A stretch of DNA of 64,000 nt, from assembly GCF_025399195.1 (NCBI RefSeq), contig NW_026252103.1, positions 186,001-250,000 on the forward strand, written 5' to 3'. A program made the translations under genes and the position numbers. Position 1 is the first letter of the stretch; each line of letters begins with the position of its first letter. The DNA comes from Umbelopsis ramanniana AG (lineage: Eukaryota; Mucoromycota; Umbelopsidomycetes; Umbelopsidales; Umbelopsidaceae). The notes beneath the pieces are model-generated. The model saw only the letters and a list, made by a program, of their open reading frames with translations. It was not told the DNA's origin and searched no databases. Below, in pieces: positions 20,721-30,776 of this stretch.

Positions 20721-23028
20721 ATGCGTGTAGGTCAATTAATATTCGCAGCGGCTTGTTGCTTACGCTTGGCCGAAGCTATACCAAAAATCGTCGAATATCA
20801 CTGGAACTTAGAAGAGCACGAGATTGCGCCAGATGGCTTCAAACGCAAGATGTTTCTTGTCAACGGACAGTTTCCGGGCCCAACGATTGAAGTTAATCAT
20901 AACGACGTCGTGAGAGTCATTGTCCGTAACAACTTAGATGAGCCAACGAGTTTGCACTGGCATGGAATGTTTCAGAGGGGTACTCCTTGGATGGATGGCG
21001 TTCCCGGAATGACCAATTGCCCTATCCCTGCTCAGTCTTCTTACACTTACGAGTTCAATACCGTAGGTAGAAACTGCATTCATTCTCTAATATGAAATAT
21101 TGATCAACTTACCCATCTACGTTTCAATTCAGACTGGAAACTGGGGAACATATTACTGGCATTCTCATCATAAGGGCCAGCTTGCGGACGGTAAGTCGCA
21201 AAAACACAACAATGAAATTCGCTAACAGCTGAAACTAACCGTCAAATAATTCGCTAATGGTAGGCTTAATGGGACCACTCATTATTCACAATCCAGAGGA
21301 AGACCCACATGTTGACGACTATGACGAAGAATTTGAAGTCACAGTTAGTGACCTGTAAGCATTTTCCAAGCTGTACTGTCAGTCTATCTATGCAACTAAA
21401 CCTTTGAATCACAATGCAGGTATCACAAAGCATCAGCTTCAGTGGTCAAGAAGTTGCATTCAATCCCCGCCTTGGAGGTAAGTTTGGACCTACCAATCTG
21501 ACACCGAATGCTTGTAGGTAAATTAATTCTGGGATGATATACACACAGGCTGTTCCAGATAACATCTTGATAAACGGAAGAGGATCATTCGATTGTGATA
21601 CTGTTGAACTTGATGACAATGATGAATGCACAAGCGACCAGTCTATTCCTCAGTTCAAATTTGAGCCTGGTAAAAGATATCGCCTAAGGCTGATAAATGC
21701 TGGAGCGATTTCAAACATTCGATTTTCGATTGATAACCACAAGTTAACCATCATCGAGGTATTTAATATAAATGACTGTTATTGAATTTTACAAGTTTCT
21801 GACCAAAAGCTGGATATCAGGCAGATGGAGTCCCCATGAAGAAGTACACTGTAGACCGTCTGACACTCCATGTAGCCCAAAGGTATTCAGTAATTGTTGA
21901 AGCAAACCAAACTCCTCAAAATTACTACATGAGAGCAGAGCTAGATACTCAGTGCTTCCATGGTGAAGCAGAGACTTTGGAAGACTATCCACCAGCTTTG
22001 GCTGAAGTCAGCTACAATGACGGAGAGGACACATTCGACGGGTCCGTTGCTGCTAAGGATACAATGCCACACTGTGCAGACATGAATGGAGAATCTCTTG
22101 TCAATTACTATCCAGTTGCTGCGCCTCCGTATGACGAATCGATTGTTGTAAGGGTCAGGTTTGGTAAGAACGGTACCAGATTGAGAGGGTTCCTGAATAA
22201 TCAAACATACGTACACGATTCCAGTCGACCTACTATGATGAATTGGTGGAGTGGGCAAAGCAACATCAATTCAGTCAATTTTCTTCATGTCATCAATAAG
22301 CCGAAAGTCGTTCAAGTCGTGATTCAAGGAGGAGTTAACGGCGGAGAGCATCCCTTCCATTTGGTACTGTAGCGATACGCACTTGGCGAATTTGTAAACG
22401 TTTTTACTTATACCGATTTTACAGCATGGGCATACATTCATGATTGTCGGTACTGGACAGGGAACGTTTGACCCTAAAAAGCATGAGGCAAATTTCAATT
22501 ACCATAATCCAACTCGAAGAGATGTAGCTGTTCTCCCTAGAAAAGGATGGATTGCCATTAGGTAAGTTGAAGTCAATAATGAAGAATACATTATGTTGAC
22601 CAACATACGATGCTTAACTCTGCGTCTTTTTAGATTTATTGCCGATAACCCTGGAGTCTGGGCGTTGCATTGCCACATGGATGTAAGATTACGCTATGGG
22701 CCTAAACTTGCCATGAGACGTTTAAATTCTGACATATAGTTGACAGTGGCACTTGGAAGCAGGGCTTTCTATGCAGTTTCTGAGTCTTCCAGATGAAATT
22801 ATGAACTTGAAAATTCCTGATTCAACGGTTGATTTATGCAAAGATATACGATACGCCTCCGCCCGACATACAAAAGGCGAACTACAAAAGGCTGCGTTTG
22901 GTGGTCAAGTAAGTAAGGGTCACCCAGCTATTGATCCCGCCACTTCCACATGGGACGATGCCACTTGGCTTGAAGCAGGCAACGTTGTTGCAGATTTGAG
23001 AGTAATGAAGAAACAAAAAGGAGCATAG
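20721..23028 (+). CDS. Secreted multicopper oxidase (laccase/ferroxidase type)
   Basis: A signal peptide ([19 protein letters not shown]) is followed by three cupredoxin domains. All four copper motifs are visible in order: HWHG (exon 1), YYWHSHHKG (after the first intron, 21063 donor), GEHPFHL-HGH (split by an intron), and [16 protein letters not shown]. The residue ten positions after the type-1 copper cysteine is Leu, as in high-potential laccases and Fet3. Potential N-glycosylation sites (NQT, NGT) are present. No C-terminal TM or GPI tail follows the third domain; the protein ends [10 protein letters not shown], so it is probably soluble, unlike Fet3, which is anchored with permease Ftr1. 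No Ftr1 gene is adjacent. Substrate (phenols, Fe2+ or Mn2+) cannot be told from sequence by eye. At least seven introns are present. Confidence 0.9.
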
Positions 23029-23376
23029 CCCTAAATGAAAGAACATGATATGTAGTTTATTTTCTGTATCATCATTACAGCTGATAAATGCTAAAATCCC
23101 AAAGATTAACCACTAACTCTGGACTTTACTCCGTGTTAAAAAATATCTGCCAATTTATGAGAAATAGTTAGTTGTAGCATATCATGTATCCTGGTTGCGA
23201 GATTGAGCCTTCTTCTATCCTGGTGGTGCTATTGGCCTTTGAAGAAGATAGCATTATTGCAGGGAATTTGCGACTCACAGGTCACGTGAAAAATCTTTGA
23301 GAGCAGATATCCACGCTTACAGGCCATTTTCTTCCTTTGATTTGGACTGAAATCTGTAGACCTTGTTGCTTTGAGA
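23029..23376. promoter_or_regulatory. Med11 upstream region with CACGTG
   Basis: 348 bp between the oxidase stop and Med11. It contains GTCACGTGAA with CACGTG at 23283-23288, about 90 nt before the Med11 start codon, a Cbf1/bHLH-type site by consensus. Confidence 0.4.
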
Positions 23377-24001
23377 ATGGCTGATATTGGAGAAAACAAC
23401 AACAACTACAATGATAATGATATCATGACAATGGCCTTAGACATAGAAGCTCCTCGTTCTGAGAGCTCGGAGGGCACATCAGAAAGCGCTTTGAGAATCC
23501 AACAGTTACACGCTGTCGAAAAGGTACGTACACCGATTTGCCTACCATTCTCTGTACTCCAACTAATGTCCATCGCTCTCAACAGCAAATTGTACAGTTG
23601 ATTCAAACAGCAGGCAATGCCATTGGTGTACTGTCTGATAAACTTGTCACAGACGAGGCAACGGGAGAACAATATACACAAGATAGGGCAGCGGCTTTCG
23701 CAAACGAATCACGGAGTTACTATGCACTTCTCAAAGTAAGTGATTCATTACCCTGTAGCATTGAAGATCTGCTGCTGACGGCGCCGATACGTAGGAAATA
23801 CAGCGGACATTACGCGAACATGTCAGTTTTTTAGCCAAATCAGGCATATTGACTCAATCGCCAAACAAGACGGTACCGTTTCACGCTTCCGTGTATGGAG
23901 AACAAAAAGAACTAGAGTTATGGGTCTCAGCAACCCAGGCAATACGTGCTAAGGTCGAAGAAATAATCACTATAGCGAAAGCGACTGACCTCACAAACTG
24001 A
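23377..24001 (+). CDS. MED11: Mediator complex subunit 11
   Basis: Three exons, 23377-23523, 23586-23735 and 23795-24001, join in phase 0 to give 167 residues. After a polar N-terminus comes ALRIQQLHAVEK then QQIVQLIQTAGNAIGVLSDK, the helical signature of Med11. The third exon contains LREHVSFLAKSGI and ELELWVSATQAIRAKVEEI. Med11 pairs with Med22 in the Mediator head module and helps recruit TFIIH to Pol II promoters. The N-terminal region (about 45 residues) is Asn/Glu/Ser-rich and longer than in many orthologues. The 62- and 59-nt introns are typical of this window. Confidence 0.8.
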
Positions 24002-24290
24002 AATAGATGGTTCATGTTTGGTATTACTTATTGCTGGATCAATTGAATTTGCCAATGTGAGTTGGCAATAAATACCATGTATTATACATTTGAGATCGTT
24101 AAAATCTACCATTTAATGAATAAAGGTAGCTTTGTAGCGTTATGCTTCGTTTCGATAAATCTGATGCAGTATCAAATTTGAATTGGAGTTGTTCAAGCAA
24201 GTCAAACACGTGATGCGAGTTGACAACGGTTCAAGACGAACTCATACGCGTTCTAGGAACAGATATTCCTTTCGTTAAAAGATTCAGAGC

Positions 24291-25875
24291 ATGCACATTT
24301 CTCGACTGACAGTACCCGTGACAACTGCAGCTAAGGCTCGGCTATTGAGTAGTGTTGCTTCTAGCAAATTCAAAATCTCGCACTCGGTTAAAGCGGCGCT
24401 GAAGAGTGGCCAGCCGGTTGTAGCGTTGGAATCCACCATCATTAGCCATGGTAAACATTCAGGCGTAAATAAGTGAAGGAAGTCAGGTGTATACTAATTT
24501 TAACACCGCTAAAGGGATGCCATACCCTCAGAATGTAGAGACTGCTATGGCTGTAGAAGATATCATCGTGAAGAACGGCGCTGTTCCTGCTACAATTGCT
24601 ATACTTCAAGGGAAGGTTCACATAGGTGAGAGAAAATACCATGAATGCCATAGACGTTGCGTAATGGGAAAAGATTAGCTTACAGCATGTTGAGGTCTTG
24701 AGAAGGATGAGCTGGAGCAGCTGGGCAGCTTCGGGAAGAATGCTCGAAAGACGTCTAGACGAGACATCCCTTTCGTATTAGCCAATGTAAGTTTGCCCAC
24801 ATTGCTTTAACACGACTAACTATTGGTGCTAACCACTTTTCCAGTCACTTACTGGCGCTACTACCGTGGCTGGTACTATGGTTTTAGCACATGCTGCTGG
24901 AATTTCAGTTTTCGTTACTGGTGGCATTGGCGGAGCCCATCGCGGTGCTGAGAAGAGTATGCTGAGTATGATGGGATACAGAAAGTGATTTATCTATGAT
25001 TCTCATCGTCAGCCTGTCTGCAGCCATGGATATTAGTGCCGACCTGATGGAGCTTGGTAAAACACCTGTAGCGGTGGTGTGTGCTGGAGCCAAAAGCATT
25101 TTGGATATACCAAAGACTCTGGAAGTATTGGTCAGTTGTTTCATTCTTTAAAATTCGTTATAGCTGCTCTAGCCTTTCTGTTCTCAATTAACCGTATGTT
25201 GAATGTGCAGGAAACGCAAGGTGTTCCGGTCACAACAATTGGAGAGAGTGCCGCCTTTCCTGCATTTTATACTCCTGATAGCGGCGTCATGGTAAACATT
25301 ATGACTACAGCACTTTTTGGGAATTTCTCTAATTTATACTTATATACAGAGCCCATGTCAAGTTCCAGACGCTTTGGCGGCTGCAAAAATGATCCGTAAG
25401 TTTGGTCAATACATTGATTCAGAGTGAACAAGCAACGTATCCTTGACCCTTCAGAAAGATGCAAATCAGGAGATGCAATTACAGAATGGCATGGTATTTG
25501 CAGTCCCTATACCTGTAAAACATGCAGCTGACAGTCGTAATATTGCGAAAGCTATTGGATCAGCTCTTAAGGAAGCTAGGTAAAAGACGGTGTATGGAAA
25601 ATAGAAGTGTTCAAATGATCTTATTCTTTTACAATTAGTGATTTTGGCGTACACGGAAAAGAAGCAACCCCATTTTTACTGAAGAGAATAACCGAAATTA
25701 CAAAAGGAGACAGTCTTAAAGCTAGTAGGTTTACGTCGAATACTGCGTGCACAAGAAAGAATACGCTGTTCTAAACCGCCTTTTGTCAGATATTGCCCTG
25801 GTGAAAAATAATGCTGCAATGGGAGCTCAAATAGCTGTAGAGTTAGCCAAACTCAAGATGACGCCGGAAGCATGA
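24291..25875 (+). CDS. Pseudouridine-5'-phosphate glycosidase (single domain)
   Basis: At least seven introns interrupt a protein with the full PsuG/IndA core: [117 protein letters not shown] (a segment carrying a lysine expected to act as the catalytic nucleophile in this family), [19 protein letters not shown], and the C-terminal [18 protein letters not shown]. The enzyme cleaves pseudouridine 5'-phosphate into uracil and ribose 5-phosphate, the second step of pseudouridine breakdown. The N-terminus ([20 protein letters not shown]) looks like a mitochondrial targeting peptide (inference). In many fungi and animals this domain is fused to a PfkB pseudouridine kinase; here the frame stops after the glycosidase domain and no kinase follows. 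Confidence 0.88.
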
Positions 25876-26028
25876 TGACAATCTGAAGGGGGCTCACATT
25901 CTACAGTGTTAAAATAAATTTATTTACTAGGATTTGTAAACAAATTCATCGACATTTGTTGCGATTTCTAAGCAATCAAGGTAACTAGTAAACATCGTCT
26001 ATAATTCATTCTGAATATACGGTAAGAT

Positions 26029-26868
26029 TTAGAGTTGGTTCCTGACAAAATCACCGATGGCATCAGTCATCTCGGAAGTGGTCAAACATTCGTCGTGTTT
26101 TCCATGCAGGTTGGCATTTACCGTGGCTAGTATGTCGTGAAACTTCAGCCAACTATAAATGGATTCGTGTTGTCCGGGGTCTATCAATTCGTCCTCAGGG
26201 CTGTACAACAGAGCAATCGGGGAACGTGTAGGAGCGGGGGTAAACCCAATCAGAGAAGCTTTATTGTATTCTGCCTGATCGTCCGTGAAAGCCTGTTGTA
26301 TAAAATCGAGGTATCCAGGGAAAGTCTTGAGTAAGAGAGGAATGTCATAAATTCCTTCTATTCCTAAATAACCATCTATGCCGGTGAGCTGAAATTCGGG
26401 CTTTAGCGCGATCGAAAGAATAATATGCGCGCCCGCGGAGTGACCGACAAGGAACAATTTTCTCCCTTCATAACGGCTTTGTATATAGCGCACCGCGTCC
26501 ATGGTATCTTTAATGTGGGATGGGTGTTGAATAACAGGTGGTCCATTGTTTTCCGACTTATGGCTAAGTCTATTGACATTTTCAGTGTCAGTATGTTATG
26601 CGTAGTCATTCCAACTTTCAATCATTTCCTTTCTTAACCTGTAATTGTTCACGACCACAACGAATCCTTGTTGGGACAAGCGCTCTGCAAGTTGAATGTG
26701 CTCTGATTTATCCCCCGTCCGCCAGGCACCACCATGTACAAAGAGGATTACAGGCAAATTTTCATTGTTTGTTGTTGGAGAATATATATCAAGTTCACGC
26801 TCAGGATCTCGCGAGTCGAGTGGTTTAGGGCTATAATCAAGATCCTTGATCGCCGAGATGGAAAGCAT
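26029..26868 (-). CDS. Alpha/beta hydrolase, kynurenine formamidase/BNA7-like esterase family
   Basis: Two exons (26868-26639 and 26569-26029, 69-nt intron) give 256 residues. Visible motifs are the oxyanion-hole HGGAW in LPVILFVHGGAWRTGDKSEH, the strand GFVVVVNNYR spliced to LSHKSENNGPPVIQHPSHIK, the nucleophile elbow VGHSAGAH, an acid-region segment SPEDELIDPGQ, and the catalytic His near HGKHDECL. This HGGXW plus GHSAGAH layout is that of kynurenine formamidase (Bna7) and related hydrolases. Kynurenine formamidase acts in tryptophan-to-NAD synthesis; other small esterases share these motifs, so the substrate is not certain. It is convergent with the pseudouridine gene, only 153 bp apart. 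Confidence 0.75.
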
Positions 26869-27214
26869 TGGGGGAGCGGAGGCGGAACAATTGATGGGCT
26901 ATCCAAAATCTTATATTGTTCGCTTTTTTTCCCAGCTTCCCACCTTGAAACTAACATGCCGAAATACGGCGTTATCTATCCTACAGATTAATAAAATTGA
27001 GCACTAATAGCAGCAAAACTAGAAGCTGTAGCCGAAAGGTTCAGTTCATACAGGTTGTGTGTATTGAGGTTGAAGAAAAAAAAAAAGGTGCATCAAATGT
27101 CGGCTATACAAATGAGGGTTGTACAAAAGTCAAAAATCTATCACCAAAACAGAAGCTTACAGCTCCCAAGAACTGCCACTATACCTCTTTTTCTTTCTTG
27201 TCTGTGTAAACTTG
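26869..27214. other. Divergent promoter, hydrolase/Kelch-BTB
   Basis: 346 bp between start codons of the hydrolase (-) and the Kelch-BTB gene (+). It has an A12 run at 27076-27087 and a CT-rich stretch (near 27180-27205) just before the Kelch-BTB ATG. The Kelch-BTB frame is open into this region but has no upstream ATG. Confidence 0.4.
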
Positions 27215-29323
27215 ATGCCTGGTCTTCAGTCGATTGCTGATTTGACCACGCAGATTCGAACCACCACGGGTGATATACCCCCGCCGTTGGTGGGAGCTTC
27301 TTCCACTGTAGTCAACGACTCGTTGTATGTCTTTGCTGGCAGAACCGTTAGTTCTCGTCGAATGACCAACGATCTCTATGTTCTCGATCTCAAAACATAT
27401 GTATGGTCACGCTTCATCCCACCACCTGATTCCGAGCCTGCGCCTAAACCTCGGTATTTCCACTCTGCAAGCGTGTATGAAGGCAAGATCATTTTCTTTG
27501 GAGGCATGGGTTATTCTAGAACTTCGTCCGAAGGTTTATGTGCTCTGGATGACGTTTGTTGGCTGGACACTGCAGAGATGGAGTGGCACTATGTTGAGTC
27601 ACTTCCTACCTTGTTTAACGCACGTCCTCGTTATGCCCATCTATCAACCATCTCAGGAAATCGACTTATCATTGTTGGCGGACAAGACCTGAATAACCAA
27701 TACATCTCCGAGATTAATGTATTCGACTTGGATACACTTCAGTGGGTACAAGTGTGCCCCTTTGATCGACAGTGCGGTGCTTACCGATCAGTCTCCGTTA
27801 GTGCGTCATCTGGATGTAGTGTGCCCCTCTTTGGCAGTCGATCCTGGGATCAAGAGATGCAAACGGAGGTGGAAGGAAATCCGAATTTGCAGCGCCGACA
27901 ATCCATCTTGAATAAGGATGATGTCTTATTCCGTTTGTCTTATACAACCCCAGCTACCACCAACGCTGAGAATCCAGTATACATCTACTCCAACTATAAC
28001 TTTACTGATGTTAAACGCGAACTTCAGCTATTTTGTTCGCCTAACAGTGCACCCAACAGAGTACAAGACCACTCGACTTCAATGTCTGGTACTGTTTTAC
28101 CACCTGGGCTACGATTCCCTACTGGTCACATCTTAGGTCATCATATGATCTTAGCAGGTACCTGCCTCACACCTACAAGTCAAATGTTCCAGCTATGGGC
28201 CCTCAATTTGGCTAATCTGGTGTGGACGCGTATTGATTCTGGAGCCATCTTATCATCTGGATCATGGAACCGAGGCATATTGCATGAAAATGAAAGTCGC
28301 TTCCTTATCCTTGGTAATCGAGATCGTTCACTCTTGGACGATTATAATCATAGACAAGTCAACTTTGATCATCTTGCGGTTGTCGACACTGAAGCTTTCG
28401 GGATCTATATACCACCTGCGTCTACCTGTGCTCCCATTGCCCAGGAACTCGGTTTGAGTGTACTGAATGATCCCGTCATGGCAGATTTTGAGATCTTATC
28501 TAATGACGGTGAGATGTTCCCTGTAAACTCACTTGTACTATCAGAGCGATGGCCACACTTCCGTGAGCTCATGGAAAAGTCGCTGGATAATATCGAGATT
28601 CAAGACGAAGAATTAAAAGAAAAACAGGAACATGATCACCGCAAACTTGCCACCATATGCCCAACAACTCGCACCATGTTCTTCCCAGAATCCCATACTG
28701 TAACCTTAGCTTTCTTACAGTTCATCTACACAGATCACCTGTTGACATCGGAACAGCATCAACCCCACATTCTTTGTCAGTTGTTATTACTCTCTGATAT
28801 TTACAATCTCGCCAGGCTAAAGGAATTAGCAACTCATGCTCTGCACCAAATGCTGACCATGTCGACAGCAAGTCAAATTTATGAAACAGCTGCTCTGACC
28901 GGACAAATGGGACTACAGGTGCGAGCTTTGAAGGTCATGATCAGTGCGAAAAAGATGATGCAGCGCGGTGTCAATCCATCTGAGTTTGTTAGTCGACGAG
29001 AATACAATGGATCTAGTCGTGATGATGATGCTCCAGATAGATCGAGAATGTCAATGCTTGATGAAGCTATGATACCATCCTCACCATTACCTCCCGGTAT
29101 GACCAGAGCGAATACTGTCGGGCCGGTCCCACAGCAATTCTTGCCTTCTGCCCATGGGCCTCCCATGTCGCCTAGTATGAGTGCCCGAAGCCCTCCACCA
29201 ACCCCAAAAGCTAGCAAATCTAGTACCTTGACAAACCTTGTCTCAAGGAATGCACAAAACAAAAAAATTGCCGCCAAACAATATGCTGCTGGTGGCTCTA
29301 TGTACTTCCCCTTCCGCGGTTAA
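27215..29323 (+). CDS. Kelch-repeat and BTB domain protein (Ral2-like)
   Basis: A single 702-residue exon from the ATG at 27215. The N-terminal half has at least three Kelch units: GASSTVVNDSLYVFAGRTV, then PRYFHSASVYEGKIIFFGGM and PRYAHLSTISGNRLIIVGGQ, each followed by a W-containing strand (YVWSRF, MEWHYV, LQWVQV); a degenerate continuation follows. A BTB domain lies around residues 425-560 (MADFEILSNDGEMFPVNSLV to YNLARLKELATHALHQML), with an insertion between its halves. The C-terminal 130 residues are Ser/Pro-rich and disordered. This layout is shared with S. pombe Ral2, a Ras-pathway regulator, and with LZTR1, a CUL3 adaptor for Ras-family degradation, so a Cullin-3 or Ras-linked adaptor role is plausible but inferred. 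It is one of the few long intronless genes here. Confidence 0.8.
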   Translation: MPGLQSIADLTTQIRTTTGDIPPPLVGASSTVVNDSLYVFAGRTVSSRRMTNDLYVLDLKTYVWSRFIPPPDSEPAPKPRYFHSASVYEGKIIFFGGMGYSRTSSEGLCALDDVCWLDTAEMEWHYVESLPTLFNARPRYAHLSTISGNRLIIVGGQDLNNQYISEINVFDLDTLQWVQVCPFDRQCGAYRSVSVSASSGCSVPLFGSRSWDQEMQTEVEGNPNLQRRQSILNKDDVLFRLSYTTPATTNAENPVYIYSNYNFTDVKRELQLFCSPNSAPNRVQDHSTSMSGTVLPPGLRFPTGHILGHHMILAGTCLTPTSQMFQLWALNLANLVWTRIDSGAILSSGSWNRGILHENESRFLILGNRDRSLLDDYNHRQVNFDHLAVVDTEAFGIYIPPASTCAPIAQELGLSVLNDPVMADFEILSNDGEMFPVNSLVLSERWPHFRELMEKSLDNIEIQDEELKEKQEHDHRKLATICPTTRTMFFPESHTVTLAFLQFIYTDHLLTSEQHQPHILCQLLLLSDIYNLARLKELATHALHQMLTMSTASQIYETAALTGQMGLQVRALKVMISAKKMMQRGVNPSEFVSRREYNGSSRDDDAPDRSRMSMLDEAMIPSSPLPPGMTRANTVGPVPQQFLPSAHGPPMSPSMSARSPPPTPKASKSSTLTNLVSRNAQNKKIAAKQYAAGGSMYFPFRG

Positions 29324-29547
29324 AGCATTTTCTACTTTACTCCTCCACTGTTCTGATGTTCATAACTCTAAATACCATTCTGAAAATTTTTGTAACGCTG
29401 ACTATTGGTGATGTATTTAAGTAGAAAAAGTCAAAGCATCGTTTTCCTTTATTTAAACAAAAAAAAAATAACAATGAATGTACATCCCCTGCTGACAGCA
29501 GGCTGTTTTTATTCTATTTTGGTGTGTATGTAATAATAAGATGAGGT

Positions 29548-30722
29548 CTATGCATCTACTTCGTTACCGTCATTACCGAGCTGCAGATACGGATCCGTTG
29601 CCTCGGCTTGAGATAAATCGCGTCTCAAAACGTCCCCGAAGACTTTGAAATGATGATTTAAACTCTTGTGAGAGTGAATTTTATACACTGTCCCGAGAGC
29701 ACCGGTCCGGCTTGGCTTATGGTAAAAAACTCGTCCAATGCGAGAATGCAGAAGTGCCATCGAGCACCTATAGATATTTATAAGTAAGAGTATTTTAAAT
29801 TGAAATTCGAATCCAAGCCTGAAATCGTACTTACATAGTGCACGGCTCGTGGGTTGTGTAAATGTCAAAACCAGTACATAGGTAGGCCACCTTCTCAACA
29901 GTTTCTTCCAAATTCGGCGTTGAGTCGCGACTGGAGACATCAGGATCTTCTTCGCTCAGGCTATCTGTCTGATTTAATTTTCTCTTATGACTTTGCCGTC
30001 TATCTCGCTCGCTAAGCGCCACATTATCTATACAATTCATGACAGCATGATGTAACGGATGCTTGTCAGCAGCTCGGGTATCTGAACCTTCAGCGATGAT
30101 TCGATTATTGGAAGGGTCTACTACACGCGCAAATACAGGTAGCTCTCCGGAGAGCGAATTTTGGCTTTTCGTTATCAAAGCTTGCATGTGTGTTGTAATG
30201 TCGTTGATTTGGCTTTCGTTGAACTTGGGATCGAGTCTCGTGTCTTCACGATATATTATAGGCCACAAATGTTTACAAGATTCGAATTGCGTTCGATTTA
30301 GCGGAGCATATAATGGAACTGATATCGCTTGAACTGGGCTTCTATCAAATGCATTATCGCCAACGTTGAACTCGTTGAGTAGACGTTCCAATTCCTCTTC
30401 ACCCATAGCGGACGTTGGACATAACAGAACAGATAATGTGATTCGTCCTTCAGGCAATAGGTTTTTTCGTATCCGTTTACAGTGCTCTAAGCCCTGCTGT
30501 TGCGGCCATTGGCGTTGTATGAATCTATGCCATAGCGTGTGTTGCTTTAGATCAGCGGTGGAAGGTATGTTCGTTTGTTATTTGCCATTTCACTTACTTC
30601 AGTAAAATGGTAGTCTTTTTGGGATCTATATCCGTTATATACACAGATTGTGTCCCAAGATCCCTACTTTCTTCGTCAGAAAGAACCTGTTGGAATGGCC
30701 AAAGGCTTTTGTCTACATTCAT
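29548..30722 (-). CDS. TAD3: tRNA-specific adenosine deaminase subunit Tad3 (ADAT3)
   Basis: Exon 1 begins MNVDKSLWPFQQVLSDEESR and is spliced to a long middle exon with RITLSVLLCPTSAM, SVPLYAPLNRTQFESCKHLW and ADKHPLHHAVMNCID, then YLCTGFDIYTTHEPCTM. The last exon continues CSMALLHSRIGRVFYHKPS. The zinc ligands are present (HAV and PCTMC), but the glutamate of the catalytic HAE motif is replaced by Val, the hallmark of the non-catalytic Tad3 subunit. With Tad2 it converts A34 to inosine in tRNA anticodons. An insertion of about 50 polar residues separates the two zinc motifs. The start codon is 54 bp from that of the divergent lipoate ligase. Convergent with the Kelch-BTB gene. Confidence 0.9.
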
Positions 30723-30776
30723 GTCTTGACAGATCACTTTTTCCTGCGTTAAGGAAGACTGGTTTTATTTTTTGAG

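Noticed and set aside
20721-25875. Idea that the oxidase, Med11 and pseudouridine gene form a secondary-metabolite or iron-uptake cluster
   Set aside because: No PKS, NRPS, terpene synthase, transporter or Ftr1 permease nearby; Med11 is a housekeeping gene.
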